A stretch of 64,000 nt of DNA. It comes from JAJXWB01 sp037044955 (GTDB lineage Bacteria > Pseudomonadota > Alphaproteobacteria > Rhizobiales > Beijerinckiaceae). The position numbers and the translations under genes were made by a program. This document shows positions 26,952 through 36,354 of the stretch, piece by piece; positions within the stretch are counted from its first letter, which is position 1, and the number at the start of each line of letters is the position of its first letter. The notes under the pieces were generated by a model that saw nothing but the letters and a program-made list of their open reading frames with translations, searched no databases and was not told where the DNA came from. The stretch is taken from assembly GCA_037044955.1 (NCBI GenBank), contig JBAOHX010000014.1:248001-312000 (forward strand), written 5' to 3'.

Positions 26952-27257
26952 TCAGCCGCCCAGCGGCCCGATGCTTTCCACTTTCACGAGTTCGATCACG
27001 GGCGGCTCGGCGACGCAAGAGGGCAGGACGCTCATGAATTTCCTGATATGCGCGGTCTGGAAGTGCGCGTCGATCGCTTCCTGCGATTTCCAGCGCTCGT
27101 TGAACACGAACGTGTTCGGCGTCGTCTGGCTTTCGAAGAAGTCGTAGGAAATGCAGCCGGGCTCCTTGCGGGTTTCCACGATCTGTTCGCGCGCGGCGGC
27201 GATGAACGCCTCGCGCTTGTCGGGACGGATGACGCCCTTCGCCAGAATGATGAGCAT
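26952..27257 (-). CDS. Small ABM-fold (antibiotic biosynthesis monooxygenase-like) protein, copy 1
   Basis: A 101-residue ABM-fold protein: MLIILAKGVIRPDKREAFIA, then PGCISYDFFESQTTPNTFVF and NERWKSQEAIDAHFQTAHIRK. AGGGAGAAAC precedes the ATG. It is the upstream member of a tandem pair 104 bp after the ureC stop and ends PVIELVKVESIGPLGG. Residues needed for heme or substrate binding cannot be judged from the family at this level. Confidence 0.82.
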   Translation of the reverse strand: MLIILAKGVIRPDKREAFIAAAREQIVETRKEPGCISYDFFESQTTPNTFVFNERWKSQEAIDAHFQTAHIRKFMSVLPSCVAEPPVIELVKVESIGPLGG

Positions 27258-27361
27258 GTCGTTTCTCCCTGTCGCTGCGGATGCGGCGCGAGCTCCCGCC
27301 GCCAACCCTTCTACGAACGCTTGCCGCAAATGGATTGGCGCGCAGCGACGGGCGGGACAGG

Positions 27362-29085
27362 CTAGAACAGGAAATACCGCTGCGCCATCGGCAGCCGGTC
27401 CGCAGGCTCGCAGGTCAGCAGAACCCCGTCCGCCGTCACGCGATAGGTTTCGGGATCGACGTGGATATCGGGCGTCGCGTCGTTGTGGATCAGGCTCTTC
27501 TTGGAAATCCCGGAGCGCGTGTTGCGGACCGCGACCAGCGGGCGCGAGATCGCGAGTTGCGATTGCAGGCCCTTGTCGAGCGCCGCCTGCGACACGAAGG
27601 TCAGCGAGGTCGCCTTTCGCGCGCCCGCGTAGGAGCCGAACATCGGACGGTAGTGCACGGGCTGCGGCGTCGGGATGGAGGCGTTGGGATCGCCCATGGC
27701 GGCGGCCGCGATCATGCCGCCCTTGAGGATCAGGTCGGGCTTCACGCCGAAGAAGGCGGGCGTCCAGAGCACGAGATCGGCGAGCTTGCCGGCTTCCACC
27801 GAGCCGATATAGCGCGGACACGCCATGCGCGATCGCCGGATTGATCGTGTATTTCGCCACGTAGCGCTTGGCGCGCAGATTGTCGTTGTCGTCCTCGCCC
27901 GGCAGGCGCCCGCGTTGCCGCTTCATCTTGTCGCGCAGTCTGCCAGGTGCGGATGATGACCTCGCCGACGCGGCCCATGGCCTGAGAATCCGACGACATC
28001 ATCGAGAGCGCGCCGATGTCGTGCAGAATGTCCTCGGCCGCGATCGTCTCCTTGCGGATGCGGCTTTCCGCGAAAGCGAGATCCTCGGGGATCGACGAAT
28101 CCAGGTGATGGCAGACCATGAGCATGTCGAGATGCTCGTCGAGCGTGTTCCTCGTGAAGGGCCGCGTCGGATTGGTCGAGGACGGCAGCACGTTCGGCAG
28201 GCCTGCGACCGAGATGATGTCCGGCGCATGGCCGCCGCCCGCGCCTTCGGTGTGGAAGGCGTGGATGGTGCGGCCCTTGAAGGCCCTGATCGTATCCTCG
28301 ACGAAGCCGCTTTCGTTCAGCGTATCGGTATGGATCATCACCTGAATGTCGTGATCGTCGGCGACCGACAGGGCGCAGTCGATGGCGGCCGGCGTCGTGC
28401 CCCAGTCCTCGTGCAGTTTCAGCGCACAGGCGCCGCCTTCGATCTGTTCGACAAGTCCCGCCGCCAGCGCCGCATTGCCCTTGCCGGCGAAGCCGAGGTT
28501 CATCGGAAAGGCGTCGGCCGCCTCGATCATGCGCGCGATATGCCAGGGGCCGGGCGTGCAGGTGGTGGCGAACGTGCCGGTCGCAGGCCCCGTGCCGCCG
28601 CCGAGCATGGAGGTGACGCCCGACATCAGCGCCTCCTCGATCTGCTGCGGGCAGATGAAATGGATATGCGTATCGAAGCCGCCTGCGGTGAGGATCTTGC
28701 CCTCGCCGGCGATGATCTCCGTGCCCGGGCCGATGACGATGTTCACATGCGGCTGGATGTCGGGATTGCCGGCCTTGCCGATTGCCGAAATCTTGCCGTC
28801 GCGCAGCGCGACGTCGGCCTTCACGACGCCCCAGTGATCGAGGATGACGGCGTTGGTGATGACGGTGTCCGCCGCGCCTTGCGCGCGAGACGCTTGTGAC
28901 TGGCCCATGCCGTCGCGGATGACCTTGCCGCCGCCGAACTTCACCTCTTCGCCGTAGGTGGTGAAATCGCGCTCGACCTGAATGAAGAGATCGGTGTCGG
29001 CAAGCCGCACCCTGTCGCCGGCGGTCGGGCCGAACATGTCGGCATAGGCGGCGCGCGGCAGCGATGTTTTTTTGGCGTTGCTCAT
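27362..29085 (-). CDS. ureC: Urease subunit alpha UreC (two single-base frameshifts)
   Basis: The catalytic urease subunit. MFGPTAGDRVRLADTDLFIQ starts the fold, TAGGFDTHIHFICPQQ carries metal-site His, GACALKLHEDWGTTPAAIDC carries the carbamylated Lys, and MIHTDTLNESGFVED, FHTEGAGGGHAPDII and LMVCHHLDSSIPED hold the remaining ligands and flap Cys-His. Two one-base insertions (near 27931-27936 and 27811-27818) break the frame; without them VIIRTWQTADKMKRQRG and INPAIAHGVSRYIGSVEAGK read through and the protein is 573 residues, the normal length. If the breaks were real there would be no urease. Confidence 0.9.
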
Positions 29086-29095
29086 CCCGCGCTCC

Positions 29096-29716
29096 TCACA
29101 CCCTGCCCATCACGTCCTGGCGGAAGCCGTAGACTTCGCGCTTGCCCGCAATCGCCACCAGCCGCACCTCGCGCGACTGCCCGGGCTCGAAGCGCACGGC
29201 CGTGCCGGCGGGAATATCGAGACGCATGCCTTTCGTGCGCTCGCGCTCGAATTTCAGCGCCGGATTGGTCTCGAAGAAATGATAGTGCGAGCCGACCTGG
29301 ATCGGGCGGTCGCCGCTGTTGGCGACCGTCAGCGTCAAAGTCTCGCGGCCCTCGTTCATCACGATCTCGCCCTCGGGCGTGATTACTTCGCCGGGCGTGA
29401 GTTTCGAATGGGGCCCACGGATCGGATGGTGCACGGTCACGAGCTTCGTGCCGTCGGGAAAGGTCGCCTCTACCTGCACGTCGTGGATCATTTCGGAAAT
29501 GCCGTCCATCACCTGCTCGGTCGTCAGCACATGCGCGCCGGCTTCCATCAGTTCGGCGACGCTCCTGCCGTCGCGCGCGCCTTCGACGACGAAATCGGTG
29601 ATGAGCGCGATTGCTTCCGGGTGGTTCAGCTTGACGCCGCGCTCGAGGCGACGGCGCGCCACTTGCGCCGCCATGGCGATCAGCAGCTTGTCCTTTTCAC
29701 GCGGCGTCAGGTTCAT
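29096..29716 (-). CDS. ureAB: Fused urease subunits gamma and beta (UreA-UreB)
   Basis: A 206-residue fusion. Residues 1-100 are the gamma subunit (MNLTPREKDKLLIAMAAQVA, LNHPEAIALITDFVVEGARD, FPDGTKLVTVHHPIR), and residues about 107-206 the beta subunit (PGEVITPEGEIVMNEGRETL, GDRPIQVGSHYHFFETNP, GTAVRFEPGQSREVRLVAIA). In most bacteria these are two genes; a gamma-beta fusion is known from Helicobacter and scattered alphaproteobacteria. The stop lies 10 bp before the ureC start. Confidence 0.94.
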   Translation of the reverse strand: MNLTPREKDKLLIAMAAQVARRRLERGVKLNHPEAIALITDFVVEGARDGRSVAELMEAGAHVLTTEQVMDGISEMIHDVQVEATFPDGTKLVTVHHPIRGPHSKLTPGEVITPEGEIVMNEGRETLTLTVANSGDRPIQVGSHYHFFETNPALKFERERTKGMRLDIPAGTAVRFEPGQSREVRLVAIAGKREVYGFRQDVMGRV

Positions 29717-29746
29717 CGAAAACGCTCCGCAATTTTCTGTTCGTCT

Positions 29747-30571
29747 TCATTGCCAGACGCGCGGCGCGGCGCGGCCGAGGAGATGCGAAAACAAGGCGAG
29801 AATAGCCAGCCGCAGATTTTCTGGCGAGGGCGAAACCAGGCGCGCGACGAGGAAGCCGTCGAGCGCGCTGACGCCGGAGTCGCAATCGACGTTCTCGAGC
29901 GCCGCGCGACAGCCGTCGAGCTGCGCGGCGGCGTCGGGCGCGACATGCAGGAGCGTCGCCAGCGCGCGCGCGCCGGCGCCGATGGCGGGGCGCGCGAGCA
30001 AGGCAGCAGGGCTTTCGAGCCGCGTATCCTCGGCGAAGATCAGCTTTCCCGCGCGCCGCACGCGCCAGCGGTCGCGGAACGCGCCGGACGTGCACGTCTC
30101 GCCCATCGCCTGCCGGCCGAACACGACGCTCTCGCAGGCGAGGAGGCGGGCGTCGGCGGCCATGTCGACATCGAGGGACCGGACGAGATTGGCGCGGTCG
30201 AACAGAATGGTTTCCTGCGGCAGCCAATCGAGCGCCGCGCCGGCTTCGAGCTTCAGCATGGTTTCGATGCGCGCGGGCGGGCCGTCGGCGCGGTAGATCT
30301 TTTCCGCCGATTGCGTGGTGAGCGCGATGCGCGCGCCGGCGCCGGCGGCGAACGACAGGCGCGCTTCATCGCCGCCGACGACGCCGCCCGCCGTATTGAC
30401 GATCACGCCCTCGCAGATTTCGCGCGCTTTGGGAAAGCGCAGGCGCAGGCCGCCGGTCTCGTAGAGGCGGTGAACGCGCGTGCGTGCGCCGTGCGCGAAA
30501 AAGTCGGCGCGGATTTCGCCGCGGGCGCGGGGGAGAATGGGGGCAGGACGTTCGAGGTCGGAGGCGTGCAC
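29747..30571 (-). CDS. ureD: Urease accessory protein UreD (GTG start next to a repeat)
   Basis: The scaffold protein of the urease activation complex. Visible motifs are FPKAREICEGVIVNTAGGVV with the conserved T-A-G-G-V-x-G-G-D, AEKIYRADGPPARIETMLKL, and DWLPQETILFDRANLVRSL. In-frame codons upstream of 30571 belong to a palindromic repeat (30589-30683), so I place the start at GTG 30571, giving 274 residues, close to the usual 270-290. No in-frame ATG exists between the repeat and the first conserved residues. The gene follows urtE and opens the urease part of the block. Confidence 0.85.
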   Translation of the reverse strand: MHASDLERPAPILPRARGEIRADFFAHGARTRVHRLYETGGLRLRFPKAREICEGVIVNTAGGVVGGDEARLSFAAGAGARIALTTQSAEKIYRADGPPARIETMLKLEAGAALDWLPQETILFDRANLVRSLDVDMAADARLLACESVVFGRQAMGETCTSGAFRDRWRVRRAGKLIFAEDTRLESPAALLARPAIGAGARALATLLHVAPDAAAQLDGCRAALENVDCDSGVSALDGFLVARLVSPSPENLRLAILALFSHLLGRAAPRVWQ

Positions 30572-30588
30572 GTGCGGCCCATCTGCAA

Positions 30589-30683
30589 TGTCATCCCGGA
30601 CGGCCGCAGGCCGATCCGGGATCCAGAGCGCCGCCGCGGGCCTCTGGATCCCGGCTCTGCGCTTCGCTTCGGCCGGGATGACA
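30589..30683. repeat. Palindromic intergenic repeat between urtE and ureD
   Basis: Left arm TGTCATCCCGGACGGCCGCA and on through ATCCGGGATCCAGAG; right arm CTCTGGATCCCGGCTCTGC to GGCCGGGATGACA. It belongs to the general TGTCAT...ATGACA class also seen at 45997, 51978 and 59547. It separates transporter and enzyme genes and lies directly before the presumed ureD start, so it may modulate read-through. Confidence 0.85.
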
Positions 30684-30691
30684 CGCACAGA

Positions 30692-31387
30692 CTACACCGA
30701 AATCCTCTGCCGCACGTCCTTTTCATTCATGGACGCGCGGTCGCCGGCCATCACGACCTGACCGCGATCCATGACGATGAAATCGTCGGCGAGTTCCCTG
30801 GCGAAGTCGAAATATTGCTCGACCAGCACGATCGCCATCGTGCCTTTGGCGCGCAGATGCACGATGGCGCGACCGATGTCCTTGATGATCGAGGGCTGGA
30901 TGCCTTCGGTCGGCTCGTCGAGCACGAGCAGCTTCGGCCGCGTCACCAGCGCGCGGCCTATCGCCAATTGCTGCTGCTGACCGCCGGAGAGATCGCCGCC
31001 GCGCCGGCCCATCATGGAGGCGAGTACGGGAAACAGATCGAAGATTTCGTCGGGCGTGTAGCGCTCGCCGCGCGGCGCGGCGGCATAACCGGTCTCGAGA
31101 TTTTCCTTCACGGTGAGAAGCGGAAAGATTTCGCGGCCCTGCGGCACATAGGCGACGCCTTTTCGCGCGCGAACATGCGGGGCGAGCCTTGAAATGTCTT
31201 CGTCGTCCCACAGGACTTTGCCGGAGCGGATCGCCTGCTGGCCGACGATGGCGCGCAGCAGCGACGACTTGCCGACGCCGTTGCGGCCGAGCACGCAGGT
31301 GACCTTGCCGACGGCGGCCTTGAACGACACGCCGCGCAAAGCCTGCGCCGCGCCATAGTAGAGATCGATATTGTCGACAGCGAGCAT
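30692..31387 (-). CDS. urtE: Urea ABC transporter ATP-binding protein UrtE
   Basis: A 231-residue LivF-like ATPase. Walker A LGRNGVGKSSLLRAIVG, Q-loop region VAYVPQGREIFPLLTV, signature LSGGQQQQLAIGRAL, Walker B LLVLDEPTEGIQPSII. The combination of P-Q-G-R-E-I-F-P with the genome context (urtABCD directly upstream, urease downstream) marks UrtE rather than a branched-chain amino acid LivF. It starts 1 bp after the urtD stop. Confidence 0.93.
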   Translation of the reverse strand: MLAVDNIDLYYGAAQALRGVSFKAAVGKVTCVLGRNGVGKSSLLRAIVGQQAIRSGKVLWDDEDISRLAPHVRARKGVAYVPQGREIFPLLTVKENLETGYAAAPRGERYTPDEIFDLFPVLASMMGRRGGDLSGGQQQQLAIGRALVTRPKLLVLDEPTEGIQPSIIKDIGRAIVHLRAKGTMAIVLVEQYFDFARELADDFIVMDRGQVVMAGDRASMNEKDVRQRISV

Positions 31388-31388
31388 G

Positions 31389-32144
31389 TCAACGCCCCAG
31401 ATAGACTTCGATGACCTGCGGGTCCGCCGACACCTGATCGAGCGGGCCTTCCGCCAGCACTGCGCCTTCATGCAGAACTGTCACCTTCACGCCGAGTTCG
31501 CGCACGAAATCCATGTCGTGCTCGACGACGACGACGGAATGATCCCTGGCAATTTCGCGCAACAACTCCGCCGTCTGCATGGTCTCGGCGTCGGTCATGC
31601 CGGCGACGGGCTCGTCGACCAGCAGGAGCTTCGGGTCCTGCGCCAGCAGCATGCCGATCTCCAGCCATTGCTTCTGGCCGTGCGAGAGATCGGCGGCCAT
31701 GCGATAGCGATGGTCGGCCAGCTTCGTCGTTTCGAGAATGCGCTCGATACGTTCCGCCGTTTGCGGCGCGGGTTTGCCGAACAGGGTCGCGCGCGCCGTG
31801 CGCGGCGCCTTCAGCGCCAGCAGGATGTTGTCTTCGACCGACTGGCTCTCGAACACGGTCGGCTTCTGGAACTTGCGGCCGACGCCGAGTTCGGCGATCG
31901 AGGCCTCGTCCAGTTGCGTGAGGTCCTGCGAGCCGCCGAAATAGACGACGCCCTCGTCCGGCCGCGTCTTGCCGGTGATGACGTCCATCATCGTCGTCTT
32001 GCCGGCGCCGTTCGGGCCGATGATGGCGCGCATCTCGCCGGGCTCGAGAATGAGCGAGAGGCCGCGCAGCGCCCGGTAGCCGTCGAAGGAGACTTCGACG
32101 CCGTCGAGATAGAGCAGGGAACGCGTGAGGATCGCTTCGTCCAT
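31389..32144 (-). CDS. urtD: Urea ABC transporter ATP-binding protein UrtD
   Basis: A 251-residue LivG-like ATPase. Walker A IIGPNGAGKTTMMDVITGKT, VGRKFQKPTVFESQSVEDNI, signature LSHGQKQWLEIGMLL, Walker B LLLVDEPVAGMTDAE. GKTRPDEG and the S-H-G-Q-K-Q-W-L-E-I signature are typical of UrtD. Its start overlaps or nearly abuts the urtC stop (3 bp apart). Confidence 0.93.
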   Translation of the reverse strand: MDEAILTRSLLYLDGVEVSFDGYRALRGLSLILEPGEMRAIIGPNGAGKTTMMDVITGKTRPDEGVVYFGGSQDLTQLDEASIAELGVGRKFQKPTVFESQSVEDNILLALKAPRTARATLFGKPAPQTAERIERILETTKLADHRYRMAADLSHGQKQWLEIGMLLAQDPKLLLVDEPVAGMTDAETMQTAELLREIARDHSVVVVEHDMDFVRELGVKVTVLHEGAVLAEGPLDQVSADPQVIEVYLGR

Positions 32145-32147
32145 GTC

Positions 32148-33308
32148 CTAGCCCCCGCTCGCCTTGGCGACAGTCTGCGCGCCGCTCCCGGCGATATCGC
32201 CGTTTGCGGGCGCCTGCCTGCGCCTGCCCCTGAGATTGTCGATGAGGCCGAGCACGCCCTTGGGGAGAAAGAGCGTGACGAGCACGAACAGGAGCCCCAG
32301 CGCGAACAGCCAGTATTCGGGCAGCGCGCCGGTGAACCATGTCTTGGCGAAGTTGACGATGAGCGCGCCGAGCGCCGCGCCGACCAGCGTGCCGCGCCCG
32401 CCGACCGCCACCCAGATGACCGCTTCGATCGATTGCGCGGGCGAGAATTCGCTCGGGTTGATGATGCCGACCTGCGGCACGTAGAGCGCGCCGGCGACGC
32501 CCGCCATCATCGCCGACAGCGTGAACACGGCGAGCTTGTAGTTCTCGACGCGGTAGCCCAGAAATCTCGCGCGCGATTCCGCGTCGCGGATGGCGATCAG
32601 GACCTTGCCGAATTTCGACGTGACGAGGAAGCGGCCGATCAGGATGGAGGCGATCAGCGCGAGCGCCGAGGCCGAGAACAATGCGGCGCGCGTGGCGTCG
32701 GACTGAATGTTGAAACCGAGAATGTCCTTGAAGTCGGTGAGGCCGTTGTTGCCGCCGAAGCCCATGTCGTTGCGGAAGAAGGCGAGCAAGAGCGCGTAGG
32801 TCATGGCCTGCGTGATGATCGACAGGTAAACGCCGGTGACGCGCGAGCGAAAAGCGAGCCAGCCGAAGGCGAAAGCGAGCAGGCCCGGCACGATCAGCAC
32901 CATGAGCATGGCGTAACCGAACCAGTTGAAGCCCCACCAGGTGACGGGGAGCTCCTTCCAGTTCAGGAAGACCATGAAGTCGGGCAAGACAGGATCGGCG
33001 TAGACGCCGCGCGCGCCGATCTGACGCATCAGATACATGCCCATGGCGTAGCCGCCGAGCGCGAAGAAGGCGCCGTGGCCGAGCGAGAGAATGCCGCAAT
33101 AGCCCCACACCAGATCGAGCGCGACGGCGAGGATGGCGTAGCACAGATATTTGCCGAGCAGCGCCACGACATAGGGCGGCATGTGCAGCGGGAAATTCTG
33201 CGGCGTGAGCAGAAGCAGGACCGGCACGAGGATCGCGGCGGCGGCGAGAAGGCCGACGGCGATGAGCGAGCGACGGTCGAGCAGCGCGAGGAGGCGGGAG
33301 GTCAGCAT
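32148..33308 (-). CDS. urtC: Urea ABC transporter permease UrtC
   Basis: A 386-residue inner-membrane permease of the LivM class with about nine hydrophobic helices. DLVWGYCGILSLGHGAFFAL is the conserved permease motif, GVYLSIITQAMTYALLLAFF and GFGGNNGLTDFKDILGF are diagnostic of UrtC, and AQSIEAVIWVAVGGRGTLVG is the EAA-like coupling region. The C-terminus is basic and rich in Gly and Ala. Confidence 0.93.
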   Translation of the reverse strand: MLTSRLLALLDRRSLIAVGLLAAAAILVPVLLLLTPQNFPLHMPPYVVALLGKYLCYAILAVALDLVWGYCGILSLGHGAFFALGGYAMGMYLMRQIGARGVYADPVLPDFMVFLNWKELPVTWWGFNWFGYAMLMVLIVPGLLAFAFGWLAFRSRVTGVYLSIITQAMTYALLLAFFRNDMGFGGNNGLTDFKDILGFNIQSDATRAALFSASALALIASILIGRFLVTSKFGKVLIAIRDAESRARFLGYRVENYKLAVFTLSAMMAGVAGALYVPQVGIINPSEFSPAQSIEAVIWVAVGGRGTLVGAALGALIVNFAKTWFTGALPEYWLFALGLLFVLVTLFLPKGVLGLIDNLRGRRRQAPANGDIAGSGAQTVAKASGG

Positions 33309-33311
33309 GAC

Positions 33312-34917
33312 TCAGGCCTCCACCGCGCGGCCCTTGAGCGCGAACAGGCCGCGCGGACGCTTCTGGATGAACAGGATGATGAAGACGAGCAGCGCGATCT
33401 TGCCGAGCACGGCGCCGGCGAAGGGCTCGAGGAACTTGTTGGCGACGCCGAGCGTGGCCGCGCCGAGCAGCGTGCCCCAGAGATTGCCGACGCCGCCGAA
33501 CACCACGACCATGAAACTGTCGATGATGTAGCTCTGCCCGAGGTTGGGCGACACGTTGTCGATCTGCGACAGCGCGACGCCTGCCATGCCGGCGATGCCG
33601 GAGCCCAGGCCGAACGCGAGCGCGTCGATGCGGTTGGTGTCGATGCCCATCGAAGACGCCATGCGGCGGTTCTGCGTCACCGCGCGCATGCGCAGGCCGA
33701 AGGAGGTGAAGCGCAGCAGCAATTGCAGCGCGGCGAAGACGACGAGCGCGAAGACGATGATCCACATGCGCCCGTAGGTGATCTCCAGGCCGCCGAGCTG
33801 GAACGAGCCCGCCATGAAGGACGGCGCCCCGACCTCGCGGTTGTTGGCGCCGAAGATGGTGCGCACGGCCTGTTGCAGCACGAGCGAGACGCCGAAGGTG
33901 GCGAGCAGCGTCTCCAGCGGACGCCCGTACAGGAAACGGATGATCGTGCGCTCGATGACAATGCCGACAAGGCCGGTGAAGACGAAGGCGACGGGAATGG
34001 CGATGAACAGCGAATAGTCGAAGATATCAGGCCATTTCGTGCGCGCGAATTCCTGCACGACGAAGGTCGTGTAGGCGCCCAGCATCACCATTTCGCCATG
34101 CGCCATGTTGATGACGCCCATGACGCCGAAGGTGATGGCCAGACCGATTGCCGCGAGCAGCAGGACCGAACCGAGCGACAGCCCGTACCAGACGTTCTGC
34201 AGATTGCGCCACAGCGCGAGCCGGGTTTCGATCGACGGCGACGGCGGCCTGCGCGGATTGCCTGACGATGGTCTCGGGACCGGCGGCGAGGCCCGTGAGA
34301 ATCGCCAGCGAATCCTGATCGCCGCGCGCGCGAAGCGTGGCGACGGCCTCGATCTTGTCGGCGTCGCTGGAATCGGACTTCGCGAGAATGACGGACGCGC
34401 GCGCCTGCTGGAGCGCGGCCCTGATCTTTTCCTCGCCTTCCTTGGCGAGCGCAGCGTCGAGCGTCGGCAGCGTCGCTTCGTCGCGCGACTTGAACACGGC
34501 GCCCGCGGCCTCCAGACGCCGCGCGGCATCGGGCGACATCAGCGTCAACGCGCCGACCGCGGCGTCGACCGCGCGGCGCAGGCGGTTGTTGAGACGCACG
34601 GGCTTCAGGTCTTCCGGCGCGGTCGCGACCTTCGCGGCCGTGGCGGCGTCGGTCAGCGAATCGTCCTTGGCCTTGATGAGCACGGACCTGGATTCAGCGG
34701 AATAGTAGAGGCGCTCGCCCTGCAAAGCCTCGATGATGGCCGGGGCGCGCGGGGCGCCGCTCTGGGCGACCGCGTCGATGGCGGCGCCCGTTTGGGAATA
34801 GCTGTCGGCGAGAAAGCCGGAGAGGGCCTGGCCGATATCGGCCTCGGCGGCGCGAGCCGGAGTCAGACAGACGAGCAACGCAAGCGCGGCGGTCAGGCGT
34901 ACGAGAAGATTGCGCAT
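33312..34917 (-). CDS. urtB: Urea ABC transporter permease UrtB (one single-base frameshift)
   Basis: A 534-residue UrtB after correction. It has a signal peptide (MRNLLVRLTAALALLVCLT), then a 200-residue exported region with HEAT-like Ala/Leu repeats (ERLYYSAESRSVLIKAKDD, PVRLNNRLRRAVDAAVGAL) that is characteristic of UrtB. The LivH-type permease follows (GLAITFGVMGVINMAHGEMV, MRAVTQNRRMASSMGIDTNR, VVVFGGVGNLWGTLLGA). The frame breaks near 34236-34239, where one extra base between the two parts hides the join AVASIETRLALWRNLQN. As written, an exported fragment and a permease fragment would be made separately. Confidence 0.9.
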
Positions 34918-34990
34918 GCTGCTCTCTGGTTTCGTTCGTCGCGCGGTGTGCGGGAGCGCCGTCGGCGCCCCCGCCTGTTTCAGCAGACGC

Positions 34991-36283
34991 TCACGCGCCG
35001 CCGCACTTGCCGGACTTGACGTTCCAGTTGCCGCACTTCTTGTCCTTCCAGTCGCCCACCAGGTCCTTCGACCCTTCGAGATACTTGGACCATGCGTCGC
35101 CCGGCACGAGGCCATCGGTCTTCCACACCACGTCGAACTGTCCGTCGCCCTTGATCTCGCCGATCAGCACGGGCTTGGTGATGTGGTGGTTGGGCAGCAT
35201 CTTCGACACGCCGCCGGTGAGGTTCGGGGCTTCCACGCCGACGATGGCGTCGATGACCTTGTCCGGATCGACGGTCTTGGCCTTCTCGACCGCCTTCACC
35301 CACATTTCAAAGCCGATGACATGGGCTTCCATCGGGTCGTTGGTCACGCGCTTCGGGTTCTTGGTGAAGGCCTGCCACTTCTTGATGAAGTCCTTGTTGG
35401 CCTTGTTGTCGACCGACATGAAATAGTTCCATGCGGCGAGGTGGCCGACGAGCGGCTTGGTGTCGATGCCGGCAAGCTCCTCCTCGCCGACCGAGAAGGC
35501 GACGACCGGAATGTCCTTGGCCTTGATGCCCTGGTTGCCGAGCTCCTTGTAGAAGGGCACGTTGGCGTCGCCGTTGATGGTCGACACGACCGCGGTCTTC
35601 TTGCCCGCAGAGCCGAACTTCTTGATATCGGCGACGATCGTCTGCCAGTCGGAATGTCCGAACGGCGTGTAGTTGATCATGATGTCTTCTTGCTTCACGC
35701 CCTTGGCTTTGAGGTAGGCTTCGAGGATCTTGTTGGTCGTGCGCGGATAGACGTAGTCGGTGCCCGCCAGCACCCAGCGCTGGACCTTCTCTTCCTTGGC
35801 GAGATAGTCGACCGCGGGAATGGCCTGCTGGTTCGGCGCCGCGCCGGTGTAGAAGACGTTGCGCTCGCTTTCCTCGCCCTCGTATTGCACGGGATAGAAG
35901 AGGATGTTGTTGAGCTCCTTGAACACGGGCAGAACCGACTTGCGCGACACCGAGGTCCAGCAGCCGAACACCGCCGCCACCTTGTCCTTGGCGATGAGCT
36001 CGCGCGCCTTCTCGGCGAACAGCGGCCAGTTGGAGGCGGGATCGACGACGACGGCCTCGAGCTTCTTGCCGAGCAGGCCGCCCTTCTTGTTCTGCTCCTC
36101 GATGAGCATGAGCATGACGTCTTTCAGCGTCGTCTCGCTGATCGCCATCGTGCCCGAGAGCGAATGCAGGATGCCGACCTTGATCGTGTCGTCCGCAGCC
36201 CTGGCGCCGAAAGCCGACAGGGCGAGCGCCCCGCTGACGGCCATACCGGCGGCGCGCATAACAAATCGCCGTGTGAAGGACAT
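34991..36283 (-). CDS. urtA: Urea ABC transporter substrate-binding protein UrtA
   Basis: A 430-residue periplasmic urea-binding protein. MSFTRRFVMRAAGMAVSGAL is a Tat-like leader (paired Arg, then F-x-x-R) cleaved after GARAA. The mature start is DTIKVGILHSLSGTMAISET, and FGCWTSVSRKSVLPVFKEL, YPVQYEGEESERNVFYTGAA and FSVGEEELAGIDTKPLVGHL are diagnostic of UrtA. It is the first gene of the block, 72 bp downstream of a consensus sigma-54 promoter. Confidence 0.95.
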   Translation of the reverse strand: MSFTRRFVMRAAGMAVSGALALSAFGARAADDTIKVGILHSLSGTMAISETTLKDVMLMLIEEQNKKGGLLGKKLEAVVVDPASNWPLFAEKARELIAKDKVAAVFGCWTSVSRKSVLPVFKELNNILFYPVQYEGEESERNVFYTGAAPNQQAIPAVDYLAKEEKVQRWVLAGTDYVYPRTTNKILEAYLKAKGVKQEDIMINYTPFGHSDWQTIVADIKKFGSAGKKTAVVSTINGDANVPFYKELGNQGIKAKDIPVVAFSVGEEELAGIDTKPLVGHLAAWNYFMSVDNKANKDFIKKWQAFTKNPKRVTNDPMEAHVIGFEMWVKAVEKAKTVDPDKVIDAIVGVEAPNLTGGVSKMLPNHHITKPVLIGEIKGDGQFDVVWKTDGLVPGDAWSKYLEGSKDLVGDWKDKKCGNWNVKSGKCGGA

Positions 36284-36354
36284 ACGCTTTCCCCATCGTG
36301 GTGCGGGACCGTTCCGTCGGCCCGGGTTGACGTCCGGCTGGACGCGCAACGGGG

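Noticed and set aside
27362..29085. Programmed ribosomal frameshifting in ureC.
   Set aside because: No slippery heptamer or downstream structure was evident, ureC is not known to need frameshifting, and unrelated genes show the same one-base breaks.
31371..34265. Nearly 1000-codon plus-strand frame across urtB, urtC and urtD.
   Set aside because: Antisense shadow, His/Glu/Arg-rich with no domain; the urt genes on the other strand are certain.
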